64,000 nt of DNA, from contig CM066313.1 in the NCBI GenBank assembly GCA_033807775.1, forward strand, positions 91,211,484-91,275,483, in the 5' to 3' direction. This DNA is from Saussurea involucrata. Taxonomy: Eukaryota > Streptophyta > Magnoliopsida > Asterales > Asteraceae. The notes under the pieces are model-generated. The model made no database searches and was not told where the DNA came from. It worked only from the letters and a program-made list of their open reading frames with translations. Shown in pieces: positions 43,316 through 53,039 of this stretch; within the stretch, counting starts at the first letter, position 1; every line of letters starts with the position of its first letter. Both the position numbers and the translations under genes were made by a program.

Positions 43316-45070
43316 AATGGTATCAGAGCCCTAGTTTAAGGGATTTAGGTGACCGGATGGGCCTAAACTTAAACTGTGAAGTAGGAGGACACAACTGAGA
43401 TATAGGGAGCCTTTAAGGAAGACCTTAGTCACTGAGAAAATTAGGACGAAGGTAGTGAGGACTCTCATGTAAGGTAAATTCAAATCACATCTGGCCAATG
43501 TCATTATGAATTTACAGGTGTGTGTGTGTGCTTGATTGCTGTTGTTCTGATTTTGTTAATGCGGAGTGTGGTGGATTGAGTGTGAAGAATAATAGTAGTG
43601 TGTGGAGTGTGGTGACTAATGTGTGGAGAATAACAGTAGTGGAAAGTCTTAACCTTGTCATAATAGCAATGGTTTAGTATGTGGTACAATATTGTTCTTG
43701 TGTGATTGACGACCCTATCTGGAAGGGTGTTGTTTAAGTGTGCGGGATAAGTGCCCGATTGGAGTAGAATCTTTAGGGTTCCTAAGGGAATAGTTGGTTG
43801 GAGATGAACTCCTGATCTCGGACGAGTCTTTATTCTGGGAGTTGCCGATGTCGGTGAATTGATATTTTGAGAGTTTCAGGTCAAGGATCGGATGGTAGAG
43901 GTGTGTACTATCACTCTCTAGTTAGTGGAAGGGTGATAAAAGCGGTTGAGAAATGGTAGATGTGTGGATTAGTGACACTGGTGTCGGTTAACCTATTTTG
44001 GGGTCGAGGTGAAGCAGTATAATATAAAATTAATAGTCAGGTGGTGACTGTGAGGTTGGAAAATCTAAGTGTGTGGGGAAGTACCGGTACAGTAGGTTGT
44101 TTCAAGTGTAAGGAACCTGATGGCCTGGTGTGTGCATAGATGATCATAAGGATTGAACCTCTAGTGTGTGGGGTTGTGGGGATAAGATGGCGACAACTTA
44201 TAAATTGTAAGCATATGAGGCATGGTGGTGATGTTTTGCTGTAAGGTTAAGTGATGGACTAGTGTCGATATGGGGTGAGCATAAGTGGAGATCCTTGCTC
44301 GAGATTTGTTTTTAAGTTGTTCATTTGTGGCAAAATTGTGTGTGGTGATGCATGGATGTCTAAGTGGCGCGTGGTATGGTTACCCGAGAATAAAAGAATG
44401 GAGTGGCAGTTGGTGGCTAGCTAAGAAGGAATTGTGTGCTCTTGGATTGGTTGGTTAGGGTGTCGTAGAAGATACGAAATCTTTGGGAATGTTTAGCTAG
44501 TAGTTGTATGTAAAGGAAATGCAAAGGAGTAGGTTAATATTGTTTGGGAATGAGGAGTGTGTGGTCGCTTCGAGTATTGAGAGTGATTTCGGATTGACTT
44601 GGTTGAATTTCTCGTATGATAAGTGGTGGAACTGGTGGTTAGGCATAGTAACCGTTAAAATTGCGTATATGTAGTGGTCATTGTTGGATGAGGAATGTTC
44701 CATGCTAGCCTAAGGTTATTGGGACGGTAGATTGGAATAAGTGAGTAAGCGTGAAGTAGAAAGTGTGACATGTGGCACGAAAAGTGGGAAGCAATGTTCC
44801 AGAACATCAACGTCAGTGCATGGACTTCTAGTGGGAATATGAGGAAGAGGAGTTGTGTGTATGTGACCGGCTTAAGAGTTGAGGAAGATAGCATGTGTGA
44901 TTGGTCAAAAGTGTGTATCTTCTAGTGAGCCGTTCTTTGGAAGCGTGTTTTATGTTTGAGAAGTAAGTTTGGAAGAAAGTAGTCGAACGTAGTGCTCAGG
45001 GTGAGGAACCGTGTGGCTCGTTTGGCGAGGATGGAATTCTGGGGACGGAATTCTTTTGAGGGGAGGATAT
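43316..45070 (+). other. Non-coding internal domain of H
   Basis: Begins with the primer site TGGTATCAGAGC (43318-43329). No Ty3 protein recognised; minus-strand frames of 60-80 codons are not supported. Homologous to E internal (14747-16008) over much of its length, though the host insertions are independent. Confidence 0.65.
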
Positions 45071-47879
45071 TGTAATAACCGGGTTTCTTTTATTTATATT
45101 TTGGTTCGATATGGGGTGAGTGTTAGTCCCAGATGTCTATAACAAGTATTGTAGAAGGGGGGGGGGGGGGGGGGGGGTTGAATACAATACTCAAAATTTT
45201 CACAATTTTAATTCTATTATTGAAAATCTTTCAACAAGAATTACACATAGAAAACTTAAGACTGTTGCGGAAAAGAACAGATAAACTATTCTAACAATCT
45301 TACACAAAGTATACTAACAAAACAACTAAGAACACTTAGAACAAAGCTATAAAGTTTTTCAAGCAAAATGGAAATTCTTGCACTGAGAGAAATCTTCCAG
45401 TTTGCGTAGAATATCTTAGAGCACACAGTAATCTTCAAGTCTCTCAAGATGTAAGTAATGTCTTCTGCATGGAGAGGTCTTCCTTTTATAGTGACAAGGA
45501 GTGTACAAGCATTAAATGCTTGGGACACTTGTCATCATCATATTTGCTGAGGATGTTGACTCCTGAAAAGTTGATGTGTCATTTTCACCTTTTCCTTTGT
45601 ATCAGGAAGAATGCCCATGCTAGAAGAGACTTTATATGGTAATGGATAAAACGATAAATTGTCACTTTTATCTGACAATAGGATATTGTCCCATAATAAA
45701 AGATCTTCTCATTTTGTCTTCAAGGAGTACACCACCGATGAAAGCTTTGAGATATGTGACACATCTTTGAAGAAAAGCATTTTTGAGATATGTGGCACAT
45801 CTTTGAAGAAAAGCATCTTTGAGACTTCTTGAGATCCCACCTATTTGAGAGTCTTCATAGGTGGGATATGTTGGCCGACCCAGAGATAGGTCGGTGGAGA
45901 AGTGTCCACCGATGTGTGAGACAACCATCGGTGGACAATGACTTGCATGTGTTGATAAAGAGTCTCTTACTTCCACAATGAGAGATTCTTCAATCTTGAC
46001 TTTGGTTGATCTTTGACTTCACCAAACATTTGCTATCTTATACAAGTCATTATAAAGAACCATGCTAAAATATTCTAAGTAAGATTTAGAGGAAACATCG
46101 GTGAGTCAATTTCAAATCTTCGGTGACCCAACAATCTCCCCCTATTTGAATTTGAGCTCCATACTTAGAATATTGAAGAGTATCTGAATAAAATTGCATT
46201 TTGACCCTTTTTACTCTTTTTGGGTTCTTTTCACATAGATCATTTTTTTTTAATCTATTTTGTCTTTTATGGATTTGTGTGTGTGTGTATGATATTTACA
46301 AGTAAGAAAAAATAAAAAAAATTATAGTTGTACAAATAATTGCAAGAAAAAGGAAAGAAGTATAATCTGTCTTCTCCTTTAAGTTTTATGAAATGTATTG
46401 GGTTTTTGAGGAGAAACTTGGTTTCTATGGAATTTCTTGTGGTTTCCTCTTTAACTTGTTAAGAAAGGGTAAGAAAGGGTTATTCTGTTAGTCATCGACC
46501 CATAGTTGCTATCTGGAAGTGTTGGGAGGATTAGGACAAGAAGTGTTTGATTTTCCTGCATTTTTGTGTTTATTCGTCGCGTCCGGAAACCTTCAGATCA
46601 GGATAGTGTCCGGACGTTTTGGTGGTGTCTGGATGAGGTGTGGTGTTCGGATGTGTCTTCTGTCTGGGTAAGTTGTGGTGGTGGTTTCCGGTAGTTAACC
46701 GGAAACCCTTGAGAACCCGAAAGTGTCCGGATTGTCCGTCCGGATAGTTCAGGACGTCCGGAAAGTTAAGGTTGTCCGGGTAGTTTGGTTGTGTGGATAA
46801 ATCTTCCGGACAGTGTTTGGGTGACCCTGTAGTGCAGTCTGTTAGGCCGAGGTGTTACCCGTGTGAGTATGTAATTCGATCAAATGACTTATCGCAGTAG
46901 TGTGTATCCTTATAGGTGCAGTTGAAGGGAGGATCCATCTAGTAAGAGGATTAAGCAGGACGTCAGGTGAGTCTTTCTGAACCTAAATTTTAAACAAGTG
47001 TGTGCTTGATGATTTTTATCTAATTGTGAGTTTTCCAACTGTTTTATTCCAAAGTGAAGACTAAGTGTGTGGCACGGTTATCATTTAAACGGTGTGCTTT
47101 TCAATTATTTTTTTATTGAAAAATGACGAGTCAGTGTGTGGTGTGGTTATTATGTAACAGTGTGCTTTTCAACTGCTTTTATTTCAAGGCAAGGTATAAA
47201 GGTGTGATTTATATGTGTGGCTTATATGTGTGATTTAAATGTGTGTGACCATGCTCTGGCTTTTGTGTGAAATGGGGGTGTGTCCCATGATTAGTATATA
47301 TATATATATATATGAATTTGTTTCATATATGGGCGGTGTGTGCCCGATTATGCTGTCACGGTGTGGGTGACTTGGGCGGTGTGTGCCCGATTGTGCTGTC
47401 ACGGTGTGGGTGACATGGGCGGTGTGTGCCCGATTGCGCTGTCACGGTGTATATGACTCTAGCGCGTGCCAGTAGCATGTGTCAATGTGTGCATATCAAT
47501 TTTGGGTGCTTGTTATGATTTATACAAACTCTTTCATAACTTATTTTTATAAACTGTGAGATTTTGGTGTGACTTGGTGTGGAGGGAACTCACTAGACCT
47601 CATGGCCTAACCCTCGCTTTTCAAAACTAAAACCTTTTTCAGGTAAGTAGTAGTCAAGAGCAAGTTTAGAGATTTGGCAGGACGTGGGTCGGAGCTCGTG
47701 TTTAGAAGAAATAGAAGAACTTCCTTTTATGTCTAGTTAGACTTTCTCAGCTATATTTAGGGTTGTTTCCGCAAACCCTTTGTTGTATGTGTGGTTAGTG
47801 TGACCATGTTGAGCCGTTTATGGCGTTGTGAATTAAAGAAGTAGCTTGTAGCTTGTACGTTATGTTTTGGGTTGTTACA
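45071..47879 (+). repeat. LTR-c of H, composite and interrupted
   Basis: 45071-45110 matches the LTR start, then after GGTTCGATA it switches to an internal-type phrase (GATATGGGGTGAG, as at 44268) that immediately abuts Copia I; LTR sequence resumes at 46361 (TAATCTGTCTTCTCC) and continues to 47879. About 260 bp of LTR including its TATA box and leader are missing. Confidence 0.75.
45121..46360 (-). mobile_element. Copia I: LTR plus short internal remnant
   Basis: A minus-strand Copia 3' LTR (45121-46133; TGTTAGTCCC...GACCCAACA) followed by a reversed polypurine tract (ATCTCCCCCTATTTG) and about 210 bp of internal sequence, then truncated. It has a 21-G run (45157-45177), a minus-strand TATA box (45484-45490), two 36-bp tandem units (45746 and 45782) and dyad words CCACCGATG at 45732 and 45906 and CATCGGTGG at 45926. 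It is related in layout to the LTR of A but clearly a different family. Confidence 0.75.
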
Positions 47880-48160
47880 CTAGCTCGGGAAAGTAAAGGG
47901 CTGTGGGAAGAGTGCTTTTGAGTATATACTTTTTGAGGAGTTAGCCTTTGTGAGGAGTTTTTGGTAAATCCTATATAACCAGTTTAATCTGATCTTAGTT
48001 GACAGGATTAGATTAATAGGCTATTTTAAATTTACATTGGTGTATATATGAATCCTTAAGGTTAATTCTCTGTTATATATAAGTAGTGGAAGATTTACGT
48101 TTAATCCTTGTTACAAATCGAGGTTTAAATTAGCCCTGATTTTTAGGGTGTTACAGTAGG

Positions 48161-49601
48161 AGTCTTAACTTGAGGAATAGGAGCAGCTTCTGAATCACCA
48201 AGATGAGAAAACATCCATTGATTCAGTTCTTCAGTATCAGCAGAATGTCTTGAGTTCGCTGAACGGGATTCGTCAAAAGTGACGTGGATTGTTTATTCTA
48301 CAGTTTGTCTTCATCGATTGAAGACTCTGAAGGCTTTGGAGACTGAAGAGTATCCAAGAAATATTCCATCATCAGCTTTGGGATCAAACTTTCCTAGGGC
48401 ATCCCTGTTGTTCAGTATGAAACACTGACATCCAAAGATGTAAGGAAAGCTAATTGATAGCTTCCTCCCATGGAAAAGTTCGTAGGTTGTTTTCTTGAAT
48501 CTTTTGACAATCAGCGACCTGTTTTGGGTAAAACAAGCAATGTTGACAGCTTCTGCCTAGAACTGAGTAGGTAGATGAGAATCGCTGAGCGTTGATCGTG
48601 CAGCTTCGATGATCGTTCGATTTCTTCTTTCAGCGACTCTATTTTGTTGTGGTGTTCTCACTGAAGAAAAGTTGTGAGAAATACCCTTGCTTTCAAAGAA
48701 GTTTTCAAGAGAACTGTTTTTGAATTCAGTTCCATTATCACTCCTTATTGAGCGAACGGTCATATTGTTCAGGACTTCCATTTTCCTGACTAAGTGATGA
48801 GTTCTTCAGGGGTGTCACTCTTAGAACGGAGAAACATAACCCATGTATAGCGAGAGAATTCATCAACAATGACCAGTGTATATTTCTTTCTAGTGATGGA
48901 TTGTTTGTTGACAGGACCAAACAAATCCATGTGAAGAAGTTGAAGAGGAGATGACACTGAGGAAACTTGCTTAGTTTTGAAGCTTGCTTTGGTTTGATTC
49001 CCTTTTTCACACGCTGAACATAGAGATTCCTTAGCGTATTAATGTTGAGGAAGACCAGTGACCAACTCTTTCGAGGAAAGAGTGTTCAGTGTCTTGAAGT
49101 TTAGATGAGAGAGCCTCTTATGCCATAGCCAGTTGACATCAGATGAGGCTTTGGAGAAGAAACAGGAATTCTCAGTGGTTGCCGAGTCCATGTTTATAAC
49201 ATAAACATTTTCCAAACGGTATCCGCTGAGAGCAACTTTCTCCTTTTTGTCAGTGACAAAGCAGGATTCCTTAGTGAAACACACTTTGTAGTCCTTGTCA
49301 CATAGCTGACTGATGCTCAGAAGATTATGCTTCAGTCCTTCAACATATGCAACCCTTCTGAAGGTAGTTGTACCATTAGAAAGTACACCAAACCCTCGGG
49401 TATAGCCTTTTCCATTTCCACCAAAGGTCACTGAGGGACCTTTCTCTTCCTTATATTCAGCGAGCAGGTTCTTTTTTCCAGTCAAGTGTCTAGATCATCC
49501 TCTATCAAGATACCAGATACTCTTCATGACCTGCAAACAAAGGAAGATTAGTTTGACTTGGGCACCCAATTTACTATGGGTCCATATTTGTCAGTGGTGG
49601 T
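48161..49601 (-). pseudogene. Copia A pol, protease and integrase
   Basis: Minus strand. Gag ends with NWVPKSN and a TAA near 49550, then pol opens in another frame: MKSIWYLDRG (49527), a TGA where the protease Cys of D-S-G-C-S would be, and SRHLTGKKNL. YVEGLKHNLLSISQLCD and WLWHKRLSHLNFKTL (zinc-site His) follow; then LLHMDLFGPVNKQSI (catalytic D), RSIRSDNGTEFKNSS (D) and NRVAERRNRTIIE (E). Further stops (for example after LPTQF near 48557) show it is dead. It ends at the F insertion (GTAGG) and continues at 21075. The right end is cut by Athila J at 49602. Confidence 0.88.
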
Positions 49602-50937
49602 TGATAACTCTCATATTTTTAGAGTTATTTGTTACTAATTTTCTAGTTTTTACTTCTTTTCATAACCACCTTTGCTTCTAATCTTTTCATTTGGTCCATA
49701 ATACGTGCAAAAGTGATAATAAAATAAAAAGATATATTCTGATACGAATGCTGATTTGAGGACACTTTGTGGGCATGGAGTGCCCACTGAGGGCACATTC
49801 CAAAAAGCCACCGCCCAAGGTAGATGCAACTTGTGCAATTGGATATGAGATGTAAGGATAACCACACATCTCCTGCAGCCCCACGTGAAGTAATGAGTGT
49901 TTGGCTTCTATAAAGAGAAGAAATGGAAGCATCGATCAAGACACAATTCCTTTCCTCTCTTAAAAGCTTTAATCACTTTGCTTAGTATTTCCCTTTTCCA
50001 ACAACACACTTCAAGTTTAGACTTGGAGTGTAGCAATTTAACTTTTGTATTTTAATTCTGCATTTTATTTTCAGTACTTCAGTTCTCGCAATTAATTTTA
50101 TGAAAGTATTTACTTCACATTTCTTTTCTTTTATTATGTCTGTTACTTTTATTATGAGCTAAGCACCTAATTGGGTGTGGGTGTGAATCAAACTTGAGAC
50201 TAGTAGGCGATACTTAGGTGTTGCCATTATTACTAGCTCTTAAGCTTGGTCACTTAAGTCGGGACTTCAGCTCAACACACATAAGTTGGCCACCTTGAAG
50301 TGTTAATTTTAGATCTTAGACCTCGAGAGGGGCGGATCCGAAATATGACTTAAGTGATGTCCAAAGATTTGAGAAAGTCTTTGATAACCACGTAGAGATA
50401 CGGGTTCTGCATGATTTACTGAGGTTCGAACTTCGGTCGAGATTTATATCACAAAGAGATTTGGGTGTAAATCTCCATACTGATTGAACTTTGATTTTTG
50501 AGGCATACTTAGTTAAATCTGCAAGTTTAAGAGTCGGTAGCAATGGCAACTTTATGGACACTTTGTAGGACCGATCTATAAAAATCCACTTTCGAGAGAT
50601 TGGTCTTTTTATAGATTATTGTACTACAAAGTGACTAACCAAGTTGTCACTACAACCATCTCAAGGAAAATTTACACTCATACCCATTCTTTAAATTATA
50701 ATACATTTTAAAATTTGGAATTATTTCACCAACAAAACGACAAATTTTATGTTACTCGAAACTTGTGCAAGAAGTTCATTTAAGTCTCTAACTTTCAGTA
50801 GCTCAGTCCCTGTGGATCGATTATCGGTATTTCTACCGTTATATTACTTGTAGCGACCCCAGTGTAGGTGTATACTTGCATCCCCACTGTGGGAACCATT
50901 GTGCCCACATTTTTGGGTACATGTTTTCCAGCTATCA
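49602..50937 (+). repeat. 5' LTR of Athila J
   Basis: 1336 bp with perfect TGATA...TATCA termini. Contains CTATAAAG (49918-49925) as TATA box, and CCCAC/GTGGG dyad words upstream of it (49767-49800) and at the end (50882-50908). Confidence 0.88.
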
Positions 50938-50943
50938 AGTTTT

Positions 50944-50961
50944 TGGCGCCGTTGCCGGGGA
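50944..50961 (+). other. Primer binding site of J (tRNA-Asp)
   Basis: TGGCGCCGTTGCCGGGGA, 18 bases complementary to the 3' end of plant tRNA-Asp, six bases after the LTR. Confidence 0.92.
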
Positions 50962-51160
50962 CTGACGCGATTTTACATCCTGAAAATTTGACTTTTATTC
51001 GAGCCTGTGTCACCAGTTTCATCTCCAACGCACGTCTCAGTGTTGTATGCCACGGCTGCAACACGGTGAACTTTTACCTCTCGACCTTGAGATAGAAAAA
51101 ACTTTTAGAAAACGAAGAAGAGGAAAAGGTAATCAGCAAAACCCAGCTCTAAACAAAAAG

Positions 51161-52290
51161 ATGGCAGAACAACCACCACCGCCTCCACAAGTGGAGACCA
51201 TTATTGGAATTGCTAATGATAAAGATAGGAAGATACGGGACTATGCAACACCTGAATTCGATCAATTGAAGTCATGTATTCTTAAACCCAACATGGAAGC
51301 ACACAATTTTGAACCAAAACCAGTAATGTTTCAAATGATCCAAGCAATGGGTCAATTTGGAGGATTACCTTCGGAAGATCTGCACTCTCATTTAAAATCA
51401 TTTATAGAAATGACGGAACACTTTCAAATTCCCGGAGTAACTCCGGAAGCCTTACGGTTAACACTCTTCACTTATACACTAAGAGATAGAGCCAAACCCT
51501 GGCTAAATTCTCAGCCATCTCAATCCATTGCCACTTGGGCGAGTTTAGCTGAATTTTTTAAAAAAAAAAATATTTTCCTCCAACAAGAAACGTAAAATTC
51601 AGACATGATGTCATGAACTTTTGACAAGAGGAAGACGAAGCAGTTTCAGATGCATGGGAGAGATTCAAAGATCTTATTAGAAAATGTCCTCATCATGGAA
51701 TCCCCCACTGCATCCAATTAGAAACATTTTATAATGGTCTTTCTAATGCTGCTAAAATCATCCTTGATGCTACTGCCAATGGCGCTTTTACAAGCAAAAC
51801 TTACAACGAAGGGTATGACATTCTGGAACAAGTTGCGAACAATAATACGGAATGGTCAAATCCTCGTGCCATTATTCCTAATGTAGCATCGGGAATTCAT
51901 GATATGGATGCCATCACTGCCTTAAATGCACAAATTGTTGCTTTAACTAATTTAGTTAAAAACAATTTGAGCATTGGGGGAGAAAAAAATCAAGCACACT
52001 CGGTAAATCATTCTTCGCCTGAATCTTGTGCTTTCTGTGGAGAAAATCATCATTTTGAAAATTGTCCAGGTAATCCAGTTTCGGTAAACTATGTGGGAAA
52101 CAATCGTAGAAATAGTCCGTTTTCCCAAACATACAACCCGAACTGGCGGAATCACCTAAATTTCTCATGGGCGGGAAATCAAGGACTTCAACCCCCTGGG
52201 GTAAGTCAAGGCCAAAACAGACCACAAAATCCCCCAGGATTTCATCAAGGTCAACCTCATAATTTTCAACAAGGCCAAACACTAATCTAG
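51161..52290 (+). pseudogene. gag: Athila J gag
   Basis: ATG at 51161 (MAEQPPPPPQVETIIGIAND); an in-frame upstream ATG at 51047 precedes it but lies in leader. The retrotransposon gag domain is visible as LKSFIEMTEHFQIPGVTPEA and LRLTLFTYTLRDRAKPWLNS. A length change in the A-run near 51560-51572 shifts the frame; the continuation reads FPPTRNVKFRHDVMNF, a TGA at 51622-51624, then WERFKDLIRKCPHHGI and the knuckle CAFCGENHHFENC (CX2CX4HX4C). It ends at 52290. The next 0.8 kb to the protease has broken frames with ETHTEHVKALSVVE and PLVEALEQMPNYVKFLKDIL, an expected Athila linker block. Confidence 0.82.
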
Positions 52291-52697
52291 ACCACACCAA
52301 GCAGCGGAAAGTAATAGTTCAATCGAATCATTACTTAAAGGTTTTATAAACAAAACCAATGCAATGTTGCGGGGTTTCAAGACCCAACTGGGGCAATTTG
52401 CATCAGAACTCAAAAATAGACCCCAAGGAACTCTGCCTAGTGATACTAGGACACCTAAAGAGACTCACACGGAACATGTAAAGGCTTTAAGTGTAGTGGA
52501 GATAGAAAATGTAAACAATTTAAAAGAATTTGAAAAATCATCTCCCGCACCAATTTTGCAAAAAGAAACACACACTCTTGACAGATAGAATGTTCCTGGA
52601 ATTTTCCCTTCCCTTAAAGAAGCAGAAAATCCAGTAATTTTTCCCAAAACAGCAGAACCGATGATTCCCTGCACTGTCAAAAATCCAGCACAACCTG

Positions 52698-52770
52698 CCC
52701 ACAGTGGGCAGACTGTGCCCACAGTGGGCAGACTGTGCCCACAGTGGGCAGACTGTGCCCACACCGGTTG
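52698..52770 (+). repeat. 20-bp tandem repeat of CCCACAGTGGGCAGACTGTG
   Basis: Units start at 52698, 52718, 52738 and 52758 (last partial). The core is the dyad CCCACAGTGGG. It lies in the gag-protease linker, which has acquired stops nearby. Confidence 0.92.
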
Positions 52771-53039
52771 CAAGCAAACCAACTCCAGATCTGCGAGATT
52801 AGCCTTTTCCCGAGAGATTAAAACCCAAAAATAATAATGTTGAATTCAAAAAGTTTTTGGATATTTTCAAACAACTTCACATCAACATCCCTTTGGTAGA
52901 AGCTCTCGAGCAAATGCCAAATTATGTTAAGTTTTTGAAAGACATTTTGAACAAAAAAAGGAGGCTAGAGGAATTTGAAACTGTGTCTTTAACCAAAGAA
53001 TGTAGTGCTCTTCTTACTTGAAAAATCCCTCCGAAACAA

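Larger units (their letters stand above)
40397..47879 (+). mobile_element. Element H: tandem Ty3-type non-coding element inserted in F LTR3
   Basis: Flanked by CTAGC (40392-40396 and 47880-47884), starting TGTAATAACC and ending GGTTGTTACA. The order is a 58-bp stub of a first LTR, partial internal (40455-41494), complete LTR-b (41495-43315), internal (43316-45070) and LTR-c (45071-47879, interrupted by Copia I). As in F, three LTR starts within one TSD pair point to a tandem element formed by recombination. No gag, PR, RT or IN can be recognised; it is LARD-like and related to E. Confidence 0.8.
21076..48155 (+). mobile_element. Element F: three-LTR tandem complex of an internally deleted Ty3-type element
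   Basis: Flanked by GTAGG (21071-21075 and 48156-48160). The order is LTR1 (21076-23037), internal 1, LTR2 (33825-35904), internal 2, LTR3 (38589-40396 plus 47885-48155). LTRs start TGTAACATCTC and end GGTGTTACA. Internal 1 holds Copia G; LTR3 holds element H. The internals keep a mini-gag with two zinc knuckles and the extreme C-terminus of a chromovirus-type integrase, but no PR, RT or RNase H. A single TSD around three LTRs indicates unequal recombination between LTRs after insertion. Confidence 0.85.
38589..48155 (+). repeat. LTR3 of F, split by element H
   Basis: LTR sequence 38589-40396 and 47885-48155 (TGTAAC...GTTACA), interrupted by H with TSD CTAGC. The predicted intron-B acceptor of this copy is TATTAG rather than TATCAG. 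Confidence 0.88.
3926..49601 (-). mobile_element. Element A: Sirevirus-like Copia, broken by nested insertions
   Basis: A minus-strand Copia element of about 9.5 kb has been dispersed over 45 kb. Its pieces in element order are PR/IN (49601-48161), RT/RNase H (21075-19281), the RNase H end (12175-12071), a long env-like extra ORF (11143-10473, then 8510-5241) and the 3' LTR (4842-3926). The interruptions are F (TSD GTAGG), D (TSD GGAAT) and B (TSD TCAAT); removing them and one TSD copy joins the coding pieces. The order PR-IN-RT-RH is Copia. An extra ORF between pol and 3' LTR is characteristic of Sireviruses. The gag and 5' LTR are absent; the right side is cut by Athila J at 49602. Stops and frameshifts make it non-functional. 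Confidence 0.85.

Noticed and set aside
14749..43329. TGGTATCAGAGC stretches as possible tRNA gene ends
   Set aside because: They lie two or three bases inside LTR ends and are primer binding sites; no cloverleaf sequence adjoins them.
44497..44894. Minus-strand frames in H internal DNA (also at 40923-41129)
   Set aside because: Antisense to the element, no domain, and present in both copies only because the DNA is duplicated.
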